Origin: Paraburkholderia fungorum
GTDB lineage: Bacteria > Pseudomonadota > Gammaproteobacteria > Burkholderiales > Burkholderiaceae
Direction: 5' to 3'
Assembly: GCF_003610895.1 (NCBI RefSeq)
Contig: NZ_MCAS01000023.1
Coordinates: 62,001 to 126,000, forward strand
DNA length: 64,000 bases
Part shown: positions 54,824 to 63,395 of the stretch, in pieces
How positions within the stretch are numbered: position 1 is the stretch's first letter
Layout of the letters: each line of letters begins with the position of its first letter
Made by a program: the position numbers and the translations under genes
Notes under the pieces: generated by a model
Databases searched by the model: none
The model's input: only the letters and a program-made list of their open reading frames with translations
What the model was told of the DNA's origin: nothing

Positions 54824-55212
54824 GGGGAAAACGAGACTTGAAAACGGCGGAAAGGCGTGATTTTCCCATGGAACCGATTCTCTTGCAGGGTTTGCTTAAT
54901 AATCCCGACTCCGAATAAACAGTGCCGGAGCCATATAGAGGGTCGTCTTCACCTCGTGAGAGCGATATTTTCATGCCCGGTGGATCAACGGGTTTCAATC
55001 GGCAATGGCTAAAAAACTATAGTTTGTAGAAGAATGCTGTAAAACAGCCATATCAACATAAGCCAACCGGCCCTCAAACCCATCTCTATATCGTTTCGCG
55101 GATATGTCCCGCATGCGATCCCCGCTATGGGTTGTATTTATTGACGGTGATAGTTTTCGAACCATCATCGCAGCACGTCCCAACGGACACAGAACATTGA
55201 GAGTAACGAGAC
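54824..55212. other. yhhS-like/xdhA divergent intergenic region
   Basis: 389 bp with no gene. It holds a 13-bp palindrome GCTGT-AAA-ACAGC (55036-55048) and the xdh promoter candidate at 55141-55168. The rest shows nothing recognisable. Confidence 0.55.
55141..55168 (+). promoter_or_regulatory. Candidate xdh promoter with near-palindrome
   Basis: -35 TTGACG (55141-55146), 16-bp spacer, -10 CATCAT (55163-55168), 45 bp before the xdhA start. The sequence TGATAGTTTTCGAACCATCA (55148-55167) across the spacer is an imperfect palindrome, which could be a repressor site. The call is inference from spacing. Confidence 0.4.
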
Positions 55213-56742
55213 ATGACTGAGCCGATTCGCTTCTACCACCGCAACGCGATCCGTGAGATCAAGGACGCGCCCGTCACCCGCACCGTCCTGCAGTATCTGC
55301 GCGAGGACGCGCATTGCACCGGCACCAAGGAAGGTTGTGCCGAGGGCGACTGCGGCGCATGCACGGTCGTGGTCGGCGAACGTAATGAGGCGGGCGGCGT
55401 CGACTTCAAGGCGGTGAACGCGTGCATCCAGTTCGTGCCGACCCTGGACGGCAAAGCGCTTTTCACCGTCGAAGACCTGCGTCAGCCTGATGGCTCGCTG
55501 CATCCTGTGCAGGAAGCGATGGTCGAGTGCCACGGTTCGCAGTGCGGTTTCTGCACGCCGGGCTTCGTGATGTCAATGTGGTCGCTGTACGAAAAGCACG
55601 GCCACGAGCACAGCTGCGCAAATAAAACCGTGCCGTCGCGTGACGAGATCAGCAACGCGCTGACGGGCAATCTGTGCCGCTGCACCGGCTATCGTCCGAT
55701 CGTCGACGCGGCCGTGCGCATGTTCGAAGCGCCCGCGCCGAAAGCACCGGTCAACGTCGACGCGCTGTCGAAAACGCTCGCCACGCTCGAGCGCAAGGAC
55801 ACGTTCCACTACCAGCACGCCGGCCAGCAGTTCGACGCGCCGCGCACGGTCGAGGCGCTCGCGAAAATCAAGGAAGCCGCACCCGCCACGCGTATTCTCG
55901 CCGGCAGCACGGACATCGGTCTGTGGGTCACCAAGATGATGCGCGAGTTGGGCAACATCGTGTATGTCGGGCAGATCGCCGAATTGCAGAAGCTCGAAAC
56001 TAACGACGACTGGATCGAGATCGGCGCGGGTGTGAGCGTCGAAAAGGCCTATACGGAAATCATCAAGCAGTACCCGGAACTGTTCGAAATGCAGCAGCGC
56101 TTCGCGTCGCTGCCGATCCGCAATGCCGGCACGCTCGGCGGCAATATCGCCAACGGCTCGCCGATCGGCGATTCGATGCCGGGCCTGATCGCGCTCGGCG
56201 CGCATGTGATCGTGCGCGGCGGCGAGATCGAACGCGAAATGCCGCTCGAAGATCTGTACCTGGCCTACCAGAAGAAGGACATGGCCGAGCATGAGTTCGT
56301 CGTCGGCCTGAAAGTGCCATCGCGCACCGGCGCGCGCAAGAACCTGCAGTTCCGCACATACAAGCTGTCGAAGCGTTTCGACTCGGACATCTCGGCCGTG
56401 TGCGCCGCGTTCTCCTTCATCGCCGACGGCAACGTGATCCGCGAGCCGCGCATCGCGTTCGGCGGCATGGCCGCCACGTCGAAGCGCGCAACGCATGCCG
56501 AGGCCGTGCTGCGCGACGCCGAATGGCACGAAGCCACCGCGCAGGCCGCGATGATCGCGCTCGGCAACGACTACGCGCCGCTGTCCGACATGCGCGCCAC
56601 CAGCAACTACCGCCTCGAAGCGGCGAAGAACACGTTGTACCGCTTCTGGCTCGAAACGCGTCCGAACAATCCGCTGCCCAAGAGCGCGCTGGATGTTCGT
56701 GCAGTTGCCGCTGCCTGCGCCCCGGCCGGCGCGAGCGCCTGA
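55213..56742 (+). CDS. xdhA: Xanthine dehydrogenase small subunit
   Basis: 509-aa FeS/FAD subunit of xanthine dehydrogenase, which oxidises hypoxanthine and xanthine to urate. The plant-type [2Fe-2S] site uses Cys42, Cys47, Cys50 and Cys71 (KEGCAEGDCGAC); the second cluster uses CHGSQCGFCTPG and GNLCRCTGYRPI. The FAD domain has RILAGSTDIGLWVTK and RNAGTLGGNIANGSPIGD. ATG 55213 is clear. xdhB follows 27 bp downstream, then a short xdhC. Confidence 0.97.
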   Translation: MTEPIRFYHRNAIREIKDAPVTRTVLQYLREDAHCTGTKEGCAEGDCGACTVVVGERNEAGGVDFKAVNACIQFVPTLDGKALFTVEDLRQPDGSLHPVQEAMVECHGSQCGFCTPGFVMSMWSLYEKHGHEHSCANKTVPSRDEISNALTGNLCRCTGYRPIVDAAVRMFEAPAPKAPVNVDALSKTLATLERKDTFHYQHAGQQFDAPRTVEALAKIKEAAPATRILAGSTDIGLWVTKMMRELGNIVYVGQIAELQKLETNDDWIEIGAGVSVEKAYTEIIKQYPELFEMQQRFASLPIRNAGTLGGNIANGSPIGDSMPGLIALGAHVIVRGGEIEREMPLEDLYLAYQKKDMAEHEFVVGLKVPSRTGARKNLQFRTYKLSKRFDSDISAVCAAFSFIADGNVIREPRIAFGGMAATSKRATHAEAVLRDAEWHEATAQAAMIALGNDYAPLSDMRATSNYRLEAAKNTLYRFWLETRPNNPLPKSALDVRAVAAACAPAGASA

Positions 56743-56769
56743 CGCCAGAAAGATACGGAGAACATCAGA

Positions 56770-59136
56770 ATGAATCAGCACGCCGAACCGTTCCTGAAAG
56801 ATCTTAAGGATCTCGACGACTTTACCCAGGTCCACGTCTCGCGTCCGCACGAGTCCGCGCATTTGCACGTGAGCGGCCGCGCCACCTACACCGACGACAT
56901 CCCGACGCTCGCCGGCACGCTGCACGCCGCACTCGGCCTGTCGCCGAAAGCGCATGCGAAGATCGTCTCGATGTCGCTGGATAAAGTGCGCGCCACGCCC
57001 GGCGTGGTCGCGATCTTCACCGCGGAGGATTTTCCCGGCGTCAACGACGTCGGCCCGATCATTCACGGCGACGATCCGATCCTCGCCGACGGTCTCGTGC
57101 AATACGTCGGTCAGCCGATGTTCATCGTGGTTGCGACCTCGCATGAAATCGCGCGTCTGGCTGCGCGCCGCGCCGAAGTCGTCTACGAAGAATTGCCCGC
57201 GATTCTTACGGCGCAGCAGGCCCGTGCCGCCAATCAGCATGTCCTGCCGCCGATGAAACTCGCCCGCGGCGAAGCGGCTACGAAGATCGCCCGCGCCGCG
57301 CACCGCGAAGCCGGTGAGATGCTGCTGGGCGGGCAGGAGCAGTTCTACCTGGAAGGCCAGATTTCGTATGCAGTGCCGAAGGACGACGACGGCATGCACG
57401 TCTATTGTTCGACGCAGCATCCGACCGAAATGCAGCACATGGTCGCGCACGCGCTGGGCGTGGCGTCGCACAACGTGCTGATCGAATGCCGGCGCATGGG
57501 CGGCGGTTTCGGCGGCAAGGAATCGCAATCGGGTCTGTTTGCGTGCTGCGCGGCGCTCGCCGCATGGAAGCTGCTGTGCCCGGTGAAACTGCGTCCGGAC
57601 CGCGACGACGACATGATGGTCACGGGCAAGCGCCACGACTTCCACTACACGTATGAAGTGGGCTACGACGACAAGGGCGTGATCGACGGCGTGAGCGTCG
57701 ACATGACGTCACGTTGCGGCTTCTCCGCCGACCTGTCCGGTCCGGTGATGACGCGCGCGCTGTGCCACTTCGACAACGCGTACTGGTTGTCCGACGTATC
57801 GATCGACGGCTTCTGCGGCAAGACCAACACGCAGTCGAACACCGCATTCCGCGGCTTCGGCGGTCCGCAAGGCGCGTTCGCGATCGAGTACATCATGGAC
57901 AACGTCGCGCGTTCGGTGGGCGAAGATTCGCTCGACGTGCGCCGTCGCAATCTGTACGGCAAGACCGAGCGCAACCAGACGCCGTATGGTCAGGTGGTCG
58001 AAGACAACGTCATTCACGAACTGATCGACGAACTCGAAGCCACCAGCGAATACCGCGCCCGCCGTGCGGCGATCAACGAATTCAATGCGAACAACGAAGT
58101 ACTGAAGAAGGGCATGGCGCTGACGCCGGTCAAGTTCGGTATCGCGTTCAACGTGACTCACTTCAACCAGGCCGGTGCGCTGGTGCACATCTATACCGAC
58201 GGTTCGGTGCTGGTGAACCACGGCGGCACCGAAATGGGCCAGGGTTTGAACACCAAGGTCGCGCAGGTCGTCGCGCACGAATTGGGCATTGGCTTTAACC
58301 GCATTCGCGTCACGGCGACCGATACGAGCAAGATCGCCAATACGTCGGCGACCGCTGCATCGACCGGTTCCGACCTGAACGGCAAGGCAGCGCAGGATGC
58401 CGCGCGCCAGTTGCGCGAACGTCTGTCGGTCTTTGCCGCCGAGCGCTTCGGCGCGGGGCAGGTGTCCGCCGCGCAAGTGCGTTTCGTGCACGACCGGGTG
58501 GTGGTCGGCGAGGTGATCGTGCCGTTCGAAGACGTGATCGCGAAGGCCTACGTCGCGCGTATCCAGCTCTGGTCGGACGGTTTCTACGCAACGCCGAAGC
58601 TCTACTGGGATCAATCGAAGCTGCAAGGCCGGCCCTTCTACTACTACTCGTACGGCGCGGCCGTATCCGAAGTGGTGATCGATACGCTGACCGGCGAGAT
58701 GCGCGTGCTGCGCGCGGACGCTTTGCATGACGTGGGCGCGTCGCTGAATCCGGCGCTGGACGTCGGCCAGGTGGAAGGCGCGTTCATCCAGGGCATGGGC
58801 TGGCTCACGACCGAAGAACTGTGGTGGAACGCCGGCGGCAAGCTGATGACGCACGCGCCGTCCACTTACAAGATTCCGACCGTCAACGATACGCCGCCCG
58901 ATTTCCGTGTGCGTCTGTTCAAGAACCGCAACGCGGAAGACAGCATCCATCGCTCGAAGGCGACCGGCGAGCCGCCGCTGTTGCTGCCGTTCTCGGTGTT
59001 CTTTGCGGTGCGTGACGCGGTCTCGGCCGTGGGCGGCCATAAGGTCAACCCGCCGCTGAACGCGCCCGCGACCAGCGAGGAAATCCTCAAGGCAGTCGGC
59101 GCGGTGCGCGCAGCGACTGCGGCGGCGCGGCAGTAA
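56770..59136 (+). CDS. xdhB: Xanthine dehydrogenase molybdopterin-binding subunit
   Basis: 788-aa Moco subunit containing the hydroxylation site. It has HESAHLHVSGRATYTDDIP at the start, the MGGGFGGKESQ and AFRGFGGPQGAFAIE loops around the cofactor, GTEMGQGLNTKVAQV and, near the end, SKATGEPPLLLPFSVFFAVRDA with the catalytic Glu. Its length is normal for XdhB. The start ATG 56770 has ACGGAGA upstream. It needs XdhC for sulfurated Moco insertion, and the adjacent xdhC is unusually short. Confidence 0.97.
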   Translation: MNQHAEPFLKDLKDLDDFTQVHVSRPHESAHLHVSGRATYTDDIPTLAGTLHAALGLSPKAHAKIVSMSLDKVRATPGVVAIFTAEDFPGVNDVGPIIHGDDPILADGLVQYVGQPMFIVVATSHEIARLAARRAEVVYEELPAILTAQQARAANQHVLPPMKLARGEAATKIARAAHREAGEMLLGGQEQFYLEGQISYAVPKDDDGMHVYCSTQHPTEMQHMVAHALGVASHNVLIECRRMGGGFGGKESQSGLFACCAALAAWKLLCPVKLRPDRDDDMMVTGKRHDFHYTYEVGYDDKGVIDGVSVDMTSRCGFSADLSGPVMTRALCHFDNAYWLSDVSIDGFCGKTNTQSNTAFRGFGGPQGAFAIEYIMDNVARSVGEDSLDVRRRNLYGKTERNQTPYGQVVEDNVIHELIDELEATSEYRARRAAINEFNANNEVLKKGMALTPVKFGIAFNVTHFNQAGALVHIYTDGSVLVNHGGTEMGQGLNTKVAQVVAHELGIGFNRIRVTATDTSKIANTSATAASTGSDLNGKAAQDAARQLRERLSVFAAERFGAGQVSAAQVRFVHDRVVVGEVIVPFEDVIAKAYVARIQLWSDGFYATPKLYWDQSKLQGRPFYYYSYGAAVSEVVIDTLTGEMRVLRADALHDVGASLNPALDVGQVEGAFIQGMGWLTTEELWWNAGGKLMTHAPSTYKIPTVNDTPPDFRVRLFKNRNAEDSIHRSKATGEPPLLLPFSVFFAVRDAVSAVGGHKVNPPLNAPATSEEILKAVGAVRAATAAARQ

Positions 59137-59240
59137 GCGCGTCGAGCGCATGGCGTGGCCTGCGGGTCACGCCGTGATCGCTTTGAACCTGGCCAGCCGG
59201 GGAAATTGTGCAATCATTGAAACCAACTGGATTGATCGCC

Positions 59241-59807
59241 ATGAACGACTTTTCTTCCGTTCAGATCGGCCGGCGCAGCGCCGTTCAAATGCCGCGTCCG
59301 GCGCCGATGCACATCGTGCTGTTCGGCGCGGGGCACGTCGGCCACGCGCTCGTCACGCTGCTTGGCAGCTTGCCGTGCGTGGTCCAGTGGGTCGATGAGC
59401 GCGACGAACTGTTCCCCGACGAGACGCCCGCCAACGTGCAGATCGAAGCGACCGACACGCCTGATGCGATCGTCGATACGGCGCCGCCCGGCGCGTATTT
59501 CCTCGTGATGACGCATAACCACGCGCTCGATTTTTCGCTTGCCGCACGCATCATGCGGCGCCGCGATTTCACCTACTTCGGCATGATCGGGTCCAAAACG
59601 AAACGCGTGAAATTCGAGCGCCGCCTGCTGGATCGCGGGGTGGATCTGGATCGGCTGGTGGAGATGACCTGTCCGATCGGCGTGAGCGGCATTGTCGATA
59701 AAGCGCCGGCGGCGATCGCGGTCGCGGTGTGCGCCGAGTTGCTGCAGATTCGGACACGCGAAGCAGCGGCCCAAGCCGTGACGCAGAAGCTTTGCGCGAG
59801 CGTCTAA
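59241..59807 (+). CDS. xdhC: XdhC-like Moco insertion factor, C-terminal domain only
   Basis: 188-aa protein matching only the C-terminal Rossmann-like half of XdhC: MHIVLFGAGHVGHALVTLLG, QWVDERDELFP, YFLVMTHNHALDFSLAARIMRRRDFTYFGMIGSKTKR and MTCPIGVSGI. The N-terminal XdhC/CoxI domain (about 150 residues), which carries the GGGHLE-type Moco-binding region, has no counterpart in the 104 bp after xdhB. GTG 59208 would add 11 residues. The frame itself is intact, so the shortened protein could be expressed. XdhC binds Moco and hands it to XdhB; whether this one still does is uncertain. Confidence 0.82.
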   Translation: MNDFSSVQIGRRSAVQMPRPAPMHIVLFGAGHVGHALVTLLGSLPCVVQWVDERDELFPDETPANVQIEATDTPDAIVDTAPPGAYFLVMTHNHALDFSLAARIMRRRDFTYFGMIGSKTKRVKFERRLLDRGVDLDRLVEMTCPIGVSGIVDKAPAAIAVAVCAELLQIRTREAAAQAVTQKLCASV

Positions 59808-59860
59808 ACGGGTTGAGCAAGGTGCCTGGCGGTCAGCGCAAGGCGCTCAATGCCAGGGGG

Positions 59861-59918
59861 GCTGAATAACTGCGCTGAATAACTGCAAGTAGCGCGATGT
59901 GTTGAACATGTGTTGAAC
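59861..59918. repeat. Two adjacent short tandem duplications
   Basis: GCTGAATAACTGC occurs twice in direct succession (59861-59886) and ATGTGTTGAAC twice (59897-59918), both perfect, between the convergent xdhC and lysR genes. They look like replication-slippage products; no function is evident. Confidence 0.6.
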
Positions 59919-59963
59919 GTCACGCGCCCTGCGCTCACGTCAGGCAACCGTCGAACCAGAACG

Positions 59964-60947
59964 TCAGTCCACCGCGGCTGACGTTTCTTTTTTCGCCGGC
60001 CGTTTCGCGCGCCGCACCTTCTGCGCGACCAGTCCGTCCGACACCTGCGACATCAGCGTACGCAGCCAGCCGACATCGCTCGGCCGGTCCGGCTGCGGAT
60101 GCCATAACTGATAACACTTGATGCGCGGAAACGGAATCGGCACGTCGACCACCGCGAGCGGCAGCATGTTCGCATAGTGCATCGCGAACCGGCGTGTCGT
60201 CGTGAAGATCAGGTCCGATTGCAGCAGCGTTTGCGGCACGAGGCCGAAGTAGGGCAGCGTGATGACGATGCGCCGTTCGGCGCGGGCCCGGGCGAAGCCG
60301 ATGTCGACGGCGCCGCCGCTCGCGCCGCTATAAGGCGTCGGCGCGAGATGCGGCGCGGCAAGATAGGCTTCGCGGGTCATCGGCGCGCGCGTGAGCGGAT
60401 GATCGGCGCGCATCAGGCATACCACCGTGTCGGAGAACAGATCGCTGCGTTCGAAGCGGGGATCCGGCTTCGGCCAGTTGCCGATCACCAGATCGAGTTC
60501 GCCCGCATCGAGCGCGGCCGAATGATCGAGCATCGGGCTCAGCGAATCGATCTCCAGACGCGCATGCGGCGCCGCCTCGCGAAACTGCGCGATGACGGTG
60601 GGCATGAAGAAGTCGTTCAGATAATCCGGCGCGGCCACCCGGAAGGTGCGGCGTGAACGGCCGGGATCGAAATCGCCATGCGGTGTCGCCACGAAATCGA
60701 CTTCGCGCAGCACACGTTGCGCCGAGGCCAGCAGCGATTCGCCGTATTCGGTAGGCACCATGCCCGACTTGCCGCGTACGAGAATCGGGTCGTTCAGCGT
60801 CTCGCGCAGTTTGCGCAGCGCGGTGCTGATGGCCGGCTGGGTCTGATTGAGGCGCAGTGCGGTTTGTGTGACGCTGCGCTCGACGATCAGCGTGCGCAGT
60901 ACGCGCACGAGCCAGATATCGAGGGAGGCGGCGGAGTCGTCGTCCAT
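59964..60947 (-). CDS. LysR family transcriptional regulator
   Basis: 327-aa LysR-type regulator. The N-terminal winged helix has RSVTQTALRLNQTQPAISTALRKLRE (residues about 24-49), followed by DPILVRGKSGMVPTEYGESLL. The effector domain has FRVAAPDYLNDFFMPTVIAQF and LDLVIGNWP. A basic C-terminal tail (KVRRAKRPAKKE) follows. ATG 60947 is clear. It is convergent with xdhC and divergent from nothing nearby; the isomerase gene upstream is on the same strand, 239 bp away. The target is unknown. Confidence 0.92.
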   Translation of the reverse strand: MDDDSAASLDIWLVRVLRTLIVERSVTQTALRLNQTQPAISTALRKLRETLNDPILVRGKSGMVPTEYGESLLASAQRVLREVDFVATPHGDFDPGRSRRTFRVAAPDYLNDFFMPTVIAQFREAAPHARLEIDSLSPMLDHSAALDAGELDLVIGNWPKPDPRFERSDLFSDTVVCLMRADHPLTRAPMTREAYLAAPHLAPTPYSGASGGAVDIGFARARAERRIVITLPYFGLVPQTLLQSDLIFTTTRRFAMHYANMLPLAVVDVPIPFPRIKCYQLWHPQPDRPSDVGWLRTLMSQVSDGLVAQKVRRAKRPAKKETSAAVD

Positions 60948-61186
60948 GGTTCAGGGGAGGCGATGCAGGCAGGTCGGACCCGAATGAAGCGTCATACGGA
61001 GCCGCCCGCGAGCCAGATCGCGAGAGCAGGGCGCAAAGGTTATAACCTTAGGCCCGTTTGTGGTGTGGCGGCATAGCGGACACGGTATGGCCGGCATCAG
61101 GACAGCCTTTTTGACGCAATCGCATCTCAAACGGTGCGCCTGTTTGCACCAAGCTTACGTTTTGCCTTCGTTTGGCGATCCGCGAC

Positions 61187-61831
61187 TCAGTTATCCGCCA
61201 GACCCGAAGGCAGCACGCTGATCCGCTTTACTTCCTTCGAGTCGAGCCAGTTCGGCGTGCGCGCGCAATACAGCACCATGGGCAATGCGTCTTCGCCCCA
61301 GAACAGTTGATCGTTCAGGTAGAAGGTCGGCACGCCGTAGACGCCCAGGCCGATTGCATCGGCCGTGTTGCGCTGCAGTTGCACTTTCACTTCTTCATTC
61401 CTGATGAGTTCCGGGCCGTCCGGTACGCCGACGCGCTCGCACAGTTCGGCGAATGCCGCATCGCTCGACGGGTCGCGGCCCTCGCGCCAGATGAAACGGA
61501 AAATCTCCCGCACGAAGCCGATATCGCCCTTCGCCGCGGTGGCGAGCAGGAGCGGTTTCATCGAATCGAACGGATGAGCCGGCGGCATCTTGAACGGAAT
61601 GCCGAGTTGCTCCGCGCGAAACAGCGCGTGGCGATACATGAAGATGCGCTTGGTGGGCACGCTATAAGCGGGCCGCTGGCCCCAGTGGCGATACAGATCG
61701 TTCAGGACGACCGGCGTGAACGCGAAGTCGAAGCCCGGCCATTTGTCGTGTTGCTCGAGCAACAGGTACGTGAACGGCGAGACAAAATCGTAGAACCACA
61801 GCGGTTGCCTGGCGTTGATGCCACTGGACAT
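61187..61831 (-). CDS. DsbA-fold 2-hydroxychromene-2-carboxylate isomerase-like protein
   Basis: 214-aa kappa-class GST/DsbA-like fold. FYDFVSPFTYLLLEQ at the start matches the HCCA isomerase active-site loop, with Ser in place of the DsbA Cys, and GVYGVPTFYLNDQLFWGEDAL holds the cis-Pro motif and the glutathione-binding Glu-Asp. The family isomerises naphthalene intermediates with glutathione, but many genomic members are of unknown substrate. ATG 61831 is clear. No aromatic-ring degradation genes surround it. Confidence 0.85.
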   Translation of the reverse strand: MSSGINARQPLWFYDFVSPFTYLLLEQHDKWPGFDFAFTPVVLNDLYRHWGQRPAYSVPTKRIFMYRHALFRAEQLGIPFKMPPAHPFDSMKPLLLATAAKGDIGFVREIFRFIWREGRDPSSDAAFAELCERVGVPDGPELIRNEEVKVQLQRNTADAIGLGVYGVPTFYLNDQLFWGEDALPMVLYCARTPNWLDSKEVKRISVLPSGLADN

Positions 61832-61925
61832 AAATGTCTCCCGGATTGCCTGTTCCGAACGATGCCGTCTGCTGGATCGTCGGATTTGTAATGATCTTAC
61901 GCGGTGCAGCCGCGGCTTGCACCGG

Positions 61926-63395
61926 TCAATATCGCTTCGGATCCGTGACGGCAGGCTCAGCAGGCATCGAACCCGGCTCGGGCCTTTCGCCGGAACCGGC
62001 CGATTCGGCGGGCTCGCCTGGCTCGTCCGGCTCGCCCGCTATGTCGCGCTGGGCCTCGCGGCTATGGGTGAGGCGCTCGCGCACGAAGCCGATGTGCTCG
62101 CGCAGCACATAGAACTGATCCGCATAGGCGAGCGGCATTTTCAGACCGTTCACCGATTCCTCGATCGCATCGAGCCGTTCGATCAGCGAGGCGCGCTCGG
62201 CGGCGGAGTGCTCGCTGAGCGCGCTTCGCTCGATCGCGATCAGCGAGCCGTACCAGCGGTAGATGCGCGATTTCACTCGCCACGTGTACAACGACGGCAC
62301 GACGCGCAGCGCCGGAATCAGCAACACGATCAGCGGCACCACGACCACCAGCAGCCGATCGGCAAGACTTGCCAGCCAGAATGGCAGGACCCGGTAGAGG
62401 AAGCTCTTGCCTGACTTGTAGTAGCGGGCGGCGTCGTCGCTGATCGGGAAATCGTGGGCGAGCGGCGCGGGGAATTCGCCGGCGCGCTGCAGGATGTTCG
62501 CCTTGCCGTGGACCTCGCGTGCCGCCTCGATCAGCAGATCGGATAGTGCCGGATGCAGGGAGTCGCGCGCGACCAGTTCGGCGGTCGGCGCCACCATATG
62601 CATCGGCGCCGCCGGCAGGTTCTTGCCGAGGTCGAACGCGCCCATGGGTATCTGGAGTTGCGTCAGATAGGGAAAGCGGCGGGTATAGGCGTCGGCTTGA
62701 GTGAAGTCGTAGAACTGCACGTTCGGCGTGCGATTGAGCTTGCCCATCACCGCCGGTTGCGCCGAGTCGCCGGCCAGAAACGCCGCGTCGACCTTGCCGG
62801 CAACGAGGGCCTGGGCGGCGTCGTCGCCCGAAAGCGGCAGTAGTTTGGTCGGACCGCCCGGCACGATGCCGTTCGCCTTGAGCAGCGCGAGCGCCAGTTC
62901 GCGCGTGCCGCTGCCCTCGGCGCCGACTGCGAGGCGCAAGCCCTTGAATTCGGAGAGCCGCGTGATTGTCGGGCCGTGATAGAAGATCGCGAGCGGCACA
63001 TAGGCGACGCTGCCGAGCGACATCAGGTCCGGGCTTACCGGGCCGGGCGAGATTCCGTCCTGCACGAAGGCGACGTCGACGTTCGACTTTGGATCCGAAA
63101 GCCGCTTCAGATTCTGCAGCGAGCCTTCCGAGGGCAATACGTTCAGGGTGATACGGTTGCGCGCCAGAATCGCCTTGTACTTCTGCGCCGCGTTCCAGAA
63201 GGTGCTGCCTTCGGGGCCGGCGCTGATCGTCAACGTGCTGGGCGGAGCGGGCTGGATCAGGCGCACGGCGACCCAGATCGCCGCGATGGCGACCAGCAGG
63301 ATCGGTCCGAACGAGACCGCCAGATCGCGCCAGGAGATCGCGACGAAACGGGCGACGAGACGGGGAGAGCGTTTGCGGCCGGTGACTGGCTTCAT
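61926..63395 (-). CDS. TAXI-family solute-binding protein with membrane anchors
   Basis: 489-aa TRAP-associated extracytoplasmic immunogenic (TAXI) protein. An N-terminal transmembrane segment (VSFGPILLVAIAAIWVAV) anchors a binding domain with LTISAGPEGSTFWNAAQKY and LRLAVGAEGSGTRELALALL. A second membrane segment (LLVVVVPLIVLLIPALRVV) and a cytosolic helical region follow, then a Pro/Glu/Gly-rich tail. No TRAP permease is adjacent, so it may work alone as a sensor-like protein. The start is ATG 63395. Confidence 0.86.
   Translation of the reverse strand: MKPVTGRKRSPRLVARFVAISWRDLAVSFGPILLVAIAAIWVAVRLIQPAPPSTLTISAGPEGSTFWNAAQKYKAILARNRITLNVLPSEGSLQNLKRLSDPKSNVDVAFVQDGISPGPVSPDLMSLGSVAYVPLAIFYHGPTITRLSEFKGLRLAVGAEGSGTRELALALLKANGIVPGGPTKLLPLSGDDAAQALVAGKVDAAFLAGDSAQPAVMGKLNRTPNVQFYDFTQADAYTRRFPYLTQLQIPMGAFDLGKNLPAAPMHMVAPTAELVARDSLHPALSDLLIEAAREVHGKANILQRAGEFPAPLAHDFPISDDAARYYKSGKSFLYRVLPFWLASLADRLLVVVVPLIVLLIPALRVVPSLYTWRVKSRIYRWYGSLIAIERSALSEHSAAERASLIERLDAIEESVNGLKMPLAYADQFYVLREHIGFVRERLTHSREAQRDIAGEPDEPGEPAESAGSGERPEPGSMPAEPAVTDPKRY

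Noticed and set aside
55573..59151. Long minus-strand frames opposite xdhA and xdhB (690 and 480 codons)
   Set aside because: Shadows of the xdh genes; composition is His/Arg-rich and no motif is present.
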